Below are positions 23,659 to 33,893 of a stretch of 64,000 nt of DNA, one piece after another. Numbering within the stretch: the stretch's first letter is position 1; each line of letters opens with the position of its first letter. Under the pieces are notes generated by a model that did no database searches, was not told where the DNA came from, and was given only the letters and a program-made list of their open reading frames with translations. The translations under genes and the position numbers were made by a program. This DNA comes from Catonia carolina (Eukaryota > Arthropoda > Insecta > Hemiptera > Achilidae): NCBI GenBank assembly GCA_035578175.1, contig JAQMRL010000003.1:93040469-93104468 (forward strand). The letters are read 5' to 3'.

Positions 23659-24706
23659 ACGTGGCTTGCGATCGTCGCGGGCGACGACAAAAGCGGGACT
23701 AGATACGAGGAATTACTGGTTTCGATGATCCCTTGCTCAAGTAACTTATCGACTAATTGTCTCAAAACTAACATTTTAGGAGGAGCTAATACATAGGGAT
23801 GAGACTTAACTGGAACGCAATTATCTAGCTTTATGTTGTACTCGATAAGATTGGTAAGGCCAAGCCTACTTGTCAAGACATTAGGAAATTTATTAAACAG
23901 ATCAACAGCGCGTTTGCACTGTTCAGGATTCAAGTGCGAGACCAGGTTTTTCCAATCAAAATTATCAGAATCTAAAAGTTGAGCAGGATGGCCGGGGGAA
24001 ATACTGTAAGAAGAAACAGAATAAAGACCCAATTTATTTTTCGGACGAAATTTAAAGTGTAAAGACGATGCAGACAAGTCGAGTACAAGACCGGTATGAA
24101 TAAAAAAATCCGAACCCAGAATGAATGGACAGGCTAAGTTACTGGCTACTAGAACAGGAAAATTCCAAGAAAAATTATTAATTTTAATTTTACAAATAAC
24201 TTCATGCGTGACATTTAATTTAGAACTGGTAGCAGAAGAACACACGATGTCGGATTTTCTAATACATTTGATATTACGGCGATGATTGATTAAATTAAAA
24301 GTTTTTAAACTCATAAATGACCTGACGGATCCAGAATCTAAAAGGGCAAGGACCTCCTGTGAATGGAAAATAAGATTGACACGAGGACGGCTCCTAACAG
24401 GACAAACGTTAATAATATTACTACGAGTAGGTGACAACACACCTTCGACAGCCTTGGGCCAACGGATTAATCGACAATAATTATTGCCGAAACGTGATAC
24501 AGAAAAATTTCTGGGCATATCATAATCACATGACTTAAGTTTCATACTATTAATCCGTTTCGATCTATTTTTAAATCTAGAACAATTCCAAATATAATGA
24601 CCCCTAGCGTGACATAAGTAACAAGTGGGAGACAAATGAGACATTAAGTTAGACTTAATATAATGAACACGAGGAGGGCTAACTTCATCAACCTCGTGGG
24701 AAATTA
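23634..24706 (-). CDS. Gypsy 1 Pol, zinc finger-protease-RT start
   Basis: The pol frame is open from the slip site before the gag stop, through its first Met at 24,644, to 23,634. From that Met, a second CCHC zinc knuckle occupies residues 8-21 (CYLCHARGHYIWNC). The aspartic protease motif LLDSGS has its aspartate at residue 103. The start of the RT palm is reached (PYVLAPPKMLVLRQLVDKLL and EQGIIETSNSSY), after which the frame is lost near 23,700 and ends in a short unrelated tail. The RT continues in the next frame (21,199-23,658). Pol is in the -1 frame relative to gag. Confidence 0.85.
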
Positions 24707-25984
24707 GTTTTTTGGAACAGAAGTATTATTATGATTATGAGAGGTAAAAGTTTTTTGTGCAGCTGCTTTTTTAAAACAGTTGACAGCAATGTGTCCGGGT
24801 TTATGGCAAAAATTACAAATTACGAAATTTCGGTTTCGATTCATCACACCAGTATCCTCCTGAACAATTTTAAGTCGCTTATTATCGGTGAATAGGGTAT
24901 TCATCACTTGGACGCACAACAGATTCAAATCGGCAAAATTCTTAGGTCGATTACTCATGACCAAACAAGATCTAGTTTCAGGAGAAAGACCGTCAATAAT
25001 ATTGTTAACAATATCTACTTCATCCAGACCCAATCGGAGGATCGCGGCGGATTCCTTAATGTCGGATATATATTTATGCAAGTCTTCACCTACGCACTGA
25101 CTTCTAAAAAAAAGATTTTGTTTAAGTTCAACAAACTGCCTATTTGGTATGAATGTCAAAATAGCTTCTTTATGAAATTCGTTAAAGTTCTGAGACGCAG
25201 TATGTTTAATTAAGATATCCCGTAAAGGAGTGGTTACGTAAGGTAACAGTAGTGACACGATGCTAGACCTAATATCAGGAAACGATTCGTGCAGGTTAAT
25301 TCCTACACGGAACAATTTAAGTAGGTCGTCTACGCTGAAACCGTTGCAAATCGGCAAATTACACAAAACCTTTTCGGCGGGATGCGGTAGTTTGTTATAA
25401 AGTGAAAAAACAGTTTTAACGTTAGCCGCAGATGTATTATGAGAACAAGAAGGATTATTATCGGAAGATGCAGAAACACTAATTACCGCATTTGAAATAG
25501 GCGGATTAGAAGACAAATTAACTACGGAGACTTCAGGTTTAGTAGTATTTTCATTGGCGCACAAGCTCGCCATAACATGTACGGAGTTTTCCAAACTCGA
25601 GATATGATCACTGAATTCTTTAATTTTTTCAGTTTTAGTTTCGTCACCCTCACATAAACTTTTAATAATATGAAAGCGATTGACAACAGAGGACAATCGG
25701 CTAGTTAAACCCTTATAATACCTAACCGAAATTGGGGCATCGACATTATCAAGTTCATCAATAAAACTATGCAATCTAAGGGTAAGCATTTGAATTTCCT
25801 TTTCCAGAGGAAGAGCAGTAAGAAACTCAGGACTAGATACCAAGTTCTGAGTGAGAATTTTTCGCAATTTAACACGCAATTCAGAAACAGAACCGATTAC
25901 GTTAACGCCCCTAGATCGTAATTCGAAAAGTAAATCGTCTTTCAGTAAGTAGTCGACGGAGACAACATTATCGACCGCTGCCAT
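24704..25984 (-). CDS. Gypsy 1 Gag (426 aa)
   Basis: The structural protein of the retrotransposon, expected to form cytoplasmic virus-like particles and bind its RNA. The N-terminal 45 residues (LLKDDLLFELRSRGVNVIGS and following) resemble a SAP-like helical motif, which is inference. The middle, around residues 200-380, has the helical look of a Gypsy capsid (LFFRSQCVGEDLHKYISDIK). A CCHC zinc knuckle, CNFCHKPGHIAVNC, begins at residue 390. The frame is intact and ends right after the frameshift heptamer. The start is the first Met, 296 bp inside the 5' LTR. Confidence 0.9.
   Translation of the reverse strand: MAAVDNVVSVDYLLKDDLLFELRSRGVNVIGSVSELRVKLRKILTQNLVSSPEFLTALPLEKEIQMLTLRLHSFIDELDNVDAPISVRYYKGLTSRLSSVVNRFHIIKSLCEGDETKTEKIKEFSDHISSLENSVHVMASLCANENTTKPEVSVVNLSSNPPISNAVISVSASSDNNPSCSHNTSAANVKTVFSLYNKLPHPAEKVLCNLPICNGFSVDDLLKLFRVGINLHESFPDIRSSIVSLLLPYVTTPLRDILIKHTASQNFNEFHKEAILTFIPNRQFVELKQNLFFRSQCVGEDLHKYISDIKESAAILRLGLDEVDIVNNIIDGLSPETRSCLVMSNRPKNFADLNLLCVQVMNTLFTDNKRLKIVQEDTGVMNRNRNFVICNFCHKPGHIAVNCFKKAAAQKTFTSHNHNNTSVPKN
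24707..24713 (-). promoter_or_regulatory. Gypsy 1 -1 frameshift site
   Basis: The minus strand reads A AAA AAC in the gag frame, immediately followed by the gag stop TAA (24,704-24,706). This fits the X XXY YYZ rule for -1 ribosomal frameshifting. The -1 frame stays open from here into pol. The identical heptamer occupies the same place in element 2. Confidence 0.8.
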
Positions 25985-26280
25985 CTTTTAATTTTTTTTT
26001 TACAAAATATTTCCCAAAAAAAATACAAGAAAACGCAACACCGAAATTTAAAATAAAAGCCAGTGTAGCCGAAGACGGTACAATATAGTATAGAAATATT
26101 TTAATACCACACCACAGCAGTATAAATGAAACAAGACAAAAGTTAACAAACTTGGAACAAGTAAAAACCAGTGAACAAAGTCTGTGCCAACCAGACAAAA
26201 CAGGAAAAGCCTGAAAATTAACAGGATCCCGAAAGAACCACTGTGTTAAAAAACACAACCACGTTCTACCTACCAATATC

Positions 26281-27634
26281 TGATACCCCTTTTGTTTCGG
26301 GCGAAAACCAAAAAAACCAGAAAACAAAATTGGCATTGGGGAAACAAAAAAACTCCAACAGGAGGGACTGCAGTGATGTGATACCAAAATTAAATCGAGA
26401 AAATAGTTTACTAAAAATAATTTAATAAGCTGTTAAATAAATAGAGTAATTAAAAATTACGGTTACAAACAATTTCATCATTAACGGAGTAAGTTATACA
26501 AGCGCATAAATGAATTTTTACCCAAAAAAATAGCCAAATTTCCAAAAAAACAAAATACATAAAAAAAATATTAATACATCAATATATTTAATTACACATG
26601 CTTAGTACTGGATCCAGTTTTAAAAAAATAATAAAAAAAGGTTGATAATTAATAATAAATGTAATAATAAAAGAAACAATTGATTGAATTTTCAATTAGG
26701 ATAGGCCTTTTAAATAATGAATTGATAAAGTTGAAAAATAAATTAATTCGTAAGGAAACATTATTAATTTGGCTTTAAGATGATTATTTAGATAATATAA
26801 AAATAAATTATTATTTGATTTAAAAAGAATAGTTCTTTTTATTTTAACAAAACCAATTGGATAAAACCAAAATGCAAATTTAAAAAATTTGAAAGTAATG
26901 TTATACAAACAAAATATAATTTTAAAAAAAATTTAGGTAGAAAAGATAAAAAAAGAATATGGAACTAGATTAAGTCCACTCATTATTATCGCAAGATACA
27001 AGGTAAAGATGAAATTTAATTTTTTATCATAACATAATTTTTTTATATAAAAAAATGCTTCAAGGTAGTTTTTTTGAAAAGACGAATCACATCGCCGATA
27101 AGAAATTTTCGGGTTTCGAAAAGCAAATGCGTATCGGATGCCCCTTGGCCCAAACAGGATTACGTTAATTCTTGCACAGAATAGCTTTAGTCAGGGCTTG
27201 AAAAGGATCCATCCCAAATTAGATATAATTCTGCCCCAAACTGGGTCCCGGAACCCGAGAAAGCAAAAAGGTCAAGACCAAAAACAGCATAACGCACCCC
27301 GAAAAAGACTTAAAAAAAACATTAACGACATAAGTACCAAAACGCGTCAGATGCCATGACCTTTCGCTGCAAGAAGGACGAGACACGCAAAATTTACCAA
27401 AAAAGAAAACTCGGTATGACGTCACGGATCCCCTCCAACAAGGAGGAGAGGAACTAGTACCGCAGATAAGACAGATGGCAGCGAACGGAAAGCAAAAGCC
27501 TAAAAGAGCGAATCAATTAAGAGATAATTAATTAACGTCGACAGAGCAGATAACGAAAAAAATTAATCCAAATAGAACAATGCAAGGAAAATTAATTTTA
27601 AAAATAAAATGTAACATTGAAAATAAATGTTACA
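26281..27634 (-). repeat. Gypsy 1 5' LTR
   Basis: Direct copy of 19,148-20,501. As the 5' LTR of a minus-strand element it should carry the promoter. The adjoining primer-binding site starts with TGG a few bases inside (about 26,275 downwards, TGGTAGGTAGAACG), but I cannot match it confidently to a tRNA. Confidence 0.95.
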
Positions 27635-28008
27635 AATTGTCTATTAAAAAGAAAAAACTGGATGCTTTCTTTAAGAACCCACGACTAGAATAAAGATATG
27701 CTATGTAAACTTGTTTTAAAATTAATGATACAAAATTTGTACCGTGCGTAAATTTTGAAGGTGAAACTAGAAACTGTATTTCTATTACTATTTGAGCTTG
27801 ATCTGTAATATTTTTGTCATTTTAGTTTAAATTAAATCTTTTTAAAGCCAAATCAACTTTTTAAATTCTTGCTGTCGAACGAGTCACTACATTAATTTTT
27901 AGTACTACAGTGTAATCTTATGGGAAATGTAGTCTTGATTTACGCGGTTTTGAATTACGCGCCGATTTTTCAGAACAAATCAATCCCGTAAGTCAAGGGA
28001 TGCCTAGG

Positions 28009-28484
28009 TATATTTTTTATATTATGGTTTTAGTAACGATGTAGGTTATTGGTGCAAGCTAGTTTATTCTGACTATAAAATGTTGTAAGAGGATTATTAT
28101 TTGTTTATATCTCTTTGTAAACTTTTTATGAGCTTATTGTTTGTTTACCTTTTTTCTCTATGATGTTATTATATAGTAACACCAACTGTTCATGAAATAT
28201 TTGCCTATATACAAGATATTTTTATTTGCAACTGTATAAAGGTAACAACAAGTAAATTCGATTAAGATTTATACAAATATTTGCAATTCTAAGACATTGA
28301 GGAGATCGCCACCCATTGACAGTACTCCAACCATAATCATTATGTTTGTTTTTTTATATTTTTTTCATAGAATATTAGTGTCAAATACTATCTAATGTGT
28401 CCAATGCGGACATATGGAGCTTTGATCTATGCTTTGGCGAAAAAATCAGACGTTGACAGAATACAAACTTTTTAAAACAATTTT
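28009..28484. other. Unassigned AT-rich sequence
   Basis: No gene or element recognised. Confidence 0.35.
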
Positions 28485-28620
28485 TTACGTGCGCGCTTGC
28501 CACAACGTGGAGGTTCCAGGTTCGTTCCCGGCTAGAATCTGGAAATTTTCTCAAGCTAAAACCCACTGTAGTCGCTAATAACCGAGCTGTGGATGCGAGT
28601 TTGAATAAAATAAAAAGAGT
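28485..28620 (+). repeat. SINE-C copy 1
   Basis: A B-box-like GGTTCGTTCCCGG follows GTGGAGGTTCCA. Then come GTCTGGAAA-type and CCCACTGTAGTCGCT blocks and an AATAAAATAAAA tail. The segment at 50,430-50,575 shares TCTGGAAAATT, AACCCA, GTAGTCGCTGATGACG and a similar tail. The A box is unclear, so the head may be truncated. Confidence 0.55.
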
Positions 28621-28623
28621 ATA

Positions 28624-28975
28624 TCTTCTTTTTTCAGGTGCCTTCTCCATTACGAAGGTTGGCTATCATCATGGTCAGTCGTACCTTGTCCACTGCTGCT
28701 CTGAAAAGGTCATACGACGAGCAGTTAAACGCTTCTCTAAGATTTCTTAACCAGGATATTCGTCTGCGTCCCACCGAGCGTTTACCAACGAGTTTCCCTT
28801 GAATTATGAGATGTAGAATCTCGTATTTAGGCCCCCTCATGATGTGTCCAAGGTATGTCAGTTTTCTTACCTTTATGCTCTGCAGGATTTCCAGCTCTTT
28901 CCCCATTCTTCTGAGGACCTCCATATTTGTGACCCTGTCCGTCCACGGCATTCGAAGTATTCTCCGTAAAAAGAG
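28624..28975 (-). pseudogene. LINE 3' end fragment (AAG-tailed family)
   Basis: A 105-aa frame (28,634-28,951) reads MPWTDRVTNMEVLRRMGKEL, then KVRKLTYLGHIMRG and SVGRRRISWLRNL, ending IANLRNGEGT. The upstream residues RRILR are also in frame. This is the C-terminus of the LINE family seen at 36,640-38,640 (same order: RVSWRDKVTNVEILRRMN, KVRKLQYLGHIMS, RRRISWLKNLR). Its 3' end runs into AAG-rich sequence, as in the other copies. It is a typical 5'-truncated insertion. Confidence 0.85.
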
Positions 28976-29906
28976 TAAAAAAAACAGAAAACAGAAAAAG
29001 AAAAAAAAGAGTAAAAGTAAAAAGAGTATATAGAAATATATAATTAGGTAAATTAAACGAATCCAGAGATAAAAACATTATCACACCTACACCTACCACA
29101 AAATTCACAAAGTAGGTAGGTTAAAAAAATGCTGGAATAAGGGATCTTATATAAAAATGTGACGAAGGTTTTCCAATGAGTGATTTCCTCAATCACGACG
29201 AAAAGAGGGCATTAAATACGTACATTATAAATACTGCTGTTTATACAAATATACAGTTGAAGTTATTACTAATAAAATGTTTAAAAAATCACCGGAATTG
29301 GACATTTTCCCGCCTTCTGATTTGGCAGGAAATGTAATCGATCAACATTAACTAACAATAGACTGATTGGGAATTAGCTTGTCCAGAACTGAATCTTCAT
29401 ATTTGGTAATGGTTGATAAAATTACCATGAGTTCATTTATTTTGTACATAACTATCCTTCACATAATAATTAAAATTCGCTTAATGACGCGTACACATAT
29501 AAATTTGTTAGGTTGTTTCAAAGATTTAATTTCTATCATGTGATACAGTATCAGCATAAAATGTAACTAGATGTAAGCCTTTCAGAACAAAATCTTACGT
29601 TTGTAATGTAACTCTCTGTCTTTTACCGTGAATTCAAAATTGACACTGTCTACCCAACCACACGGAAACCATACATTTTACTTACGTAGACGCATTAATT
29701 CTTAGTCTTTGTCACTCCCATATTTAACTAGATATTTCAAGAAAGAGAGTTTAGAGGTACTGAAACAGAAATTTCTTAATACTCTGATACTTGCCGCTTA
29801 GTCATTTTCTAAAAAATATATAAAAAAATAGTTTATACAACCCAAAATCTTTTTCCCTTATTGGTGTTCCTTCTTTTCCACAACAAATATCTTTATTATA
29901 AGTATA
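28976..29906. other. Unassigned AT-rich sequence
   Basis: It begins with an A-rich AAAAAG/AGTAAAA tract (about 28,970-29,030). No gene recognised in the rest. Confidence 0.35.
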
Positions 29907-29980
29907 GTAAAACCCCGATTACCTTTGATAAACAGGCGGGCCGGGTAACGGATTACCGCGAAAGACAGATTAAGTAGAAG
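29907..29980 (+). repeat. Possible Tigger-type end fragment
   Basis: AAAACCCCGATTACC, followed by GGGCCGGGTAACGGATTACC, resembles decayed Tigger/pogo terminal sequence like that at 3260. No partner end was found; the palindromic mariner begins directly after it. Confidence 0.3.
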
Positions 29981-29982
29981 TA

Positions 29983-30912
29983 CGAGGTGTGGCTATTAAA
30001 TAACGAGACTGACGTTGTAAAAAAATTTATTTTAATTTTATATATAATCACTTATTGTCATCTTCAATATACACTCCTCTATCCCTACAACGCTCCATGC
30101 AAATTTTCCATTGTTGGAAACAGTGCTGGAAGTCATCTTCTGTCAGCTCCTTCAGGACACGTGCCGCATTCTCTTGTACAGCTTCCACAGACTCAAATCT
30201 TGTCCCTTTTAATGCAGATTTCACTTAAGGAAACAGGTAGAAGATAATAACATGTGATGAAACGTGGTTTTTTACTTATGATCCGGAACGAAGCGCCAAT
30301 CCATGCACTGGAAGAGCCGAACTTCACCGAGAGTCAAAAAAGCTCGAATGAGCAAGTTAAAATTTAAAGCAATGATGATTGTTTTTTTTTATATCCATGG
30401 GATTGTCTACCTTCACTGGGTTCCTGAAGGTCAAACAATTAATCAATAAAACTACCTAGAGGTACTTTCTAAAAAAGGTACTTTCTACGTCAAAGAGTAA
30501 GGAAAAAACGCCCCGAAATGTGGAAGGACAAATCATGGGTTCTCCAACAAGACAATGCGCCAGCTCATTCCACGATATCTGTCAAGAGGTTCCTAGTACA
30601 GCATCTCAGTGTTAGAACATCCACCTTATTCACCAGACCTTGTACCATGTGACTTCTACCTGTTCCCTAAGGTGAAATCTGCATTAAAAGGGACAAGATT
30701 TGAGTCTGTGGAAGCTGTAAAAGAGAAAGCGGCACGTGTCCTGAAGGAGCTGACAGAAGATGACTTCCAGCACTGTTTCCAACAATGGAAAATTTGCAGG
30801 GAGCGTAGAACGGATAGAGAAGGAGTGTATATTGAAGGTGACAATGAGTGTTATGTATAAAATTAAAATAAATTTTTTTACGTCAGTTTCGTTATTTAAT
30901 AGCCACACCTCG
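29983..30912 (+). mobile_element. Palindromic mariner element (930 bp)
   Basis: Both outer ends are the same mariner 3' end in opposite orientation. The left arm (29,983-30,243) is an inverted copy of the right arm (30,653-30,912), about 260 bp with high similarity and a few indels. Each arm contains the end CGAGGTGTGGCTATTAAATA plus the last ~70 codons of the transposase. TA flanks both edges (29,981-29,982 and 30,913-30,914). The unique centre holds the middle of the transposase. The normal 5' third, with the DNA-binding domain, is absent. Confidence 0.85.
30253..30860 (+). pseudogene. Mariner transposase catalytic part (broken)
   Basis: With several stops and frame changes, the plus strand encodes the catalytic domain of a mariner transposase. 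The first aspartate motif is TCDETWFFTYDPE near 30,253. A middle segment reads GIVYLHWVPEGQTIN. The second motif, QQDNAPAHST, lies near 30,545. The third block, EHPPYSPDLVPCDFYLFPKV, lies in the 83-aa frame at 30,609-30,860. That frame continues to the normal C-terminus with LKELTEDDFQHCFQQWK and stops at 30,860. The N-terminal helix-turn-helix domains are missing. Confidence 0.8.
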
Positions 30913-30914
30913 TA

Positions 30915-32206
30915 TACAAAAGAAATTTGTTATTTTCAATGAGAGTTTCATATTAAATAATCTCTATGTATAAATTAATAAATACAATAATAAGTAAACA
31001 ATTACGTCAAACTTAAAAATGAACACTTCTGTTCATAAAATTTGTAGGCCTACTTTTGTACAACCAAGTAATATTATGTTAAAAATTTCAAATAACCAAA
31101 CATGTTATCAAAATTAATGTTATCATAAATTCGAAGTTTCTGCGAATAATATGCTGTGCACCTTGGTATGTGCCTAATGAAGTACTCCAACATTACCTGG
31201 GCATACCTACGGTGATAGAAGAAATTAGCAGTCGGAGTAAAATAAAACAAGTTAGACATTCATTCTAATCATTTGACTATAAATCTTCTCAACGACAATA
31301 TTAAAAATCAAAGACTCGAAAAGGCGAGGCTATTAGATCTTCCATTCCGGTTCACCTGATCAAAAATGCTTAATCATCCTTTAAAAGATTAAAAACACAA
31401 AATTATATCACGAATGGTCAACTTTTATTTCTCAATAAACTTAATCTTATCAGTTAAACAAAATCATCAGTACCATGTCTTTATTCTCTTCTTTTTACAC
31501 ATTTATTCACCTCGTCCATTAATTTTAAAACAACAACTAAATCTTTCTCCGTGTAATGAAAATTTGTACATTGTCAGGATCCAAGAAGAAATCCTTTATA
31601 ACTTACAACCAAATGATCACACGGAAGCAACGCTGCTGAGTGCTGTCTTCTTCAAGATATATTCGAAAATTTTTAAAACATATACTGAAAGTTTTTGTTA
31701 AAACTGTTTGTAAATAATTCATAACTGTTATAAAAAAAGCTACCTTCCACAGTATGTAACTTATCACTTAGGTGATCTCTAGATTACTTTTTTGATTTGA
31801 GATAATTCTTATAAAAAATATGAATTATTATTTAAATAAACGAATAATGACACTTATCTGTGTTAGCATCAGCAATAAATATATGTGTATCCAAATATTT
31901 ATTAGTTAATAGTTGTATTTAATAAATCAAATATTAAAGTTTTGCGGCCTTTGGTCCAGAAACTGAACTGTTCTTGAAGCAAATACGACAAAAGTAACCT
32001 ATATTTTACTTATTCTTTACAAATCATTATTTGTCTTAACAATGATAAACATTCAGTAAATTAATATTTTTAAACTGTTTAACTAACGTTCTTCATATAT
32101 AATTTTAGTTTTTTTAATTATTCTCAAAATATCTTTAATTAATAAAATAACTCATTTCATTAGAATATCAAAATAAAATAATAATAATATATCGACATAT
32201 AAATTG
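30915..32206. other. Unassigned AT-rich sequence
   Basis: No gene or transposon end recognised. An open frame at 31,414-31,701 has no recognisable features. Confidence 0.35.
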
Positions 32207-32232
32207 TTCCAGGTGTACTGTTACACCTGGAA
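32207..32232. repeat. 26-bp hairpin before the first 1.46-kb repeat
   Basis: TTCCAGGTGTA and TACACCTGGAA form an exact 11-bp stem with a 4-nt loop. It lies about 20 bp before the first 1.46-kb direct repeat. Confidence 0.85.
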
Positions 32233-32252
32233 CTGATGTTACATCTGTACTT

Positions 32253-33713
32253 TGTAACGGCCCCTCTATCTACATCGATAGGTTGGTAGGGGCGTTAACA
32301 AAAAAACAGTAAAGGAAGCTAAAACAAATAAATACACTCAAGTTGCGGTTGCACATAAAACTTCAATCAAAATATCAAATTTAATGAAAAAATAAGAATA
32401 ATACAGTAATAGCATATAATGGTAAAAATCAATAAAAATTAATAATGTTAATTACTTTTATAAAAACATGACTCAACTTAGTTAACGAAATAATACACAA
32501 TTTAATAAAAATATCTAATTAATATTCAAAAGCTAAGTTATAAAATTATTTATTACCAAAAATATTTAGTTTTAACAATAACTGCCCTATTTTGTAAATA
32601 AGATTTGAAATCAACCATGGTTGTTAAATTATGAATAGAATATAAGAAAGATTGGCCATTTTCCATTTTATCTTATAAGTACAACTGAGAAACATCCAGC
32701 AACACTGGCAAGACAAATACAAAAGTTTTGTAATGGTATTTAAGTTACAAAACAAGTTTATAAAAATATAGAATACAGGATGAAAATTTTATAAAAACTT
32801 CTTTAGTTATTTCAATGCAAAGGCTACTCTGCTTTTTTTAAAAAAAAAACTCGAAACAGACAAAATAAAATAGTTAACAATTTACTCAAGAACATGCTTG
32901 ACCATAAGAGATCCATCTGTCCAAACCATCAATTGAACGGCCAGAACATGTTGGCAGCAGTAAACGAAAATCCACGCAATAAGGCTGATTCAGAAGCAAA
33001 ATTAAATAAACAATTACATACCATTCTTTTCAGTTTACTAAACAAATACCTCCTTCCACTTATTGTAAATAGATGGACTCAGTAGCGTTTGCATTTTTAC
33101 TTGTTTTGTTTTATTTGATGATGAACTATCTCATTTCTATTTTAATCCTTAAGGTTATGCACGGGGAATCGAACCCAGACAATCGTAACAAAGTTCAATA
33201 CAGAAAAAACATAGTTCTAGTTTAAATAACACGCACAAACACTTTAAATCAATAGATACCCGTAAGAGTTCTCAGTTCCGGAATGTTTTCGGCCAATTAA
33301 CTTACTAAAATTTAAATTGGTCATAAAAGAATTACAAAATTTATTTTTTTAAATAACTTGCACAATCCGAAAAGACTTTTAAAAATATATACGAAACTAA
33401 TTAATTATAACCGCAAAAACAGACTGTTCAAACAAATTAAATAAAATAAGAATCAGAATACATAAAAAACTTTTATAACAAAAGTATAAAGCACAAATAG
33501 GCCCGTACATTACTGAGCAATAATGTACGACCTTACATTTCGACTGTCGAGACATGACTCTCGTCAACCAGGAAAGTATTCAATAAATTCGCTAGCTCTC
33601 GGACACAACATAAAAGTAGATAATAAATCAGCTGATACGCAGATAATTAGAACAACCGCTGAAAAATCAAATTTAAAATCAAATAAGTAACGGCGGCAAA
33701 GCCGGACGTTACA
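32253..33713 (+). repeat. 1.46-kb direct repeat, copy 1
   Basis: The left edge folds: TGTAACGGCCCCT pairs with AGGGGCGTTAACA about 35 bp on. The right edge folds too: GTAACGGCGGC pairs with GCCGGACGTTAC. Near 33,160 the minus strand contains GGGTTCGATTCCCC, a B-box or T-arm-like motif. The two copies differ by scattered substitutions and small indels. Confidence 0.85.
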
Positions 33714-33893
33714 ACTTGATGTCGGATCAAGTGGCCAGGCGGCGGGCTTTTAATTGGTAGGCGGTTGCGGCCTCCTTGGGGCTGGACGAGGACGCCTCAA
33801 TTGAGTCCAACACTACTTCCTTCATCGATAGGGAGGTAACGTGAGTTTTTCTCGCCGTCTCGTATAAAAAAGGCGTACTGTTACAAGTAGTAA
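33714..33893. other. GC-richer linker between the 1.46-kb repeats
   Basis: It starts with a hairpin (ACTTGAT...ATCAAGT) and contains CCAGGCGGCGGGC and TATAAAAAAGG. It ends GGCGTACTGTTACAAGTAG, similar to the sequence upstream of copy 1 (AGGTGTACTGTTACA). No open frame stands out. Confidence 0.6.

Larger units (their letters stand above)
19148..27634 (-). mobile_element. Ty3/Gypsy element 1 (8.5 kb, minus strand)
   Basis: Two 1,354-bp LTRs at 19,148-20,501 and 26,281-27,634 bracket gag and pol on the minus strand. The host sequence AATT (or AAATT) is duplicated at both outer edges. By eye the LTRs are identical apart from the third base of the TGTTACC/TGATACC edge, so insertion was recent. 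Even so, pol carries a frameshift near 23,700. A 296-bp leader lies between the 5' LTR (on the right) and gag. About 700 bp between the pol stop and the 3' LTR lacks a recognisable envelope gene. Confidence 0.95.
18970..27695 (+). pseudogene. Tigger-like transposase C-terminus (interrupted)
   Basis: Left of the Gypsy insert the plus-strand frame includes VNTYKKIIPKLREVIKCSMV and a segment ending TLDEL, resembling the helical tail of pogo/Tigger transposases. Right of the insert, from about 27,635, the frame continues in phase with SIKKKKLDAFFKNPRLE and a stop at about 27,693-27,695. The LDAFFK motif is characteristic of the extreme C-terminus of Tigger transposases, where similar motifs resemble PCNA-binding boxes. 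The N-terminal DNA-binding and DDE domains are missing, so it is not functional. Confidence 0.6.
18672..28008 (+). mobile_element. Tigger-like DNA transposon split by a Gypsy element
   Basis: The left end, CAGGCATCCCTTTG after TA (18,670-18,671), and the right end, CAAGGGATGCCTAG near 28,006 followed by TA, are inverted copies. Motifs near both ends (CGCGGTTTT, AATTACGCG) are also shared. Between them lie transposase 3' remnants on the plus strand, interrupted at 19,148-27,634 by a Ty3/Gypsy element. Without that insert the element would be only about 850 bp, so most of the transposase had already been lost. Confidence 0.7.
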
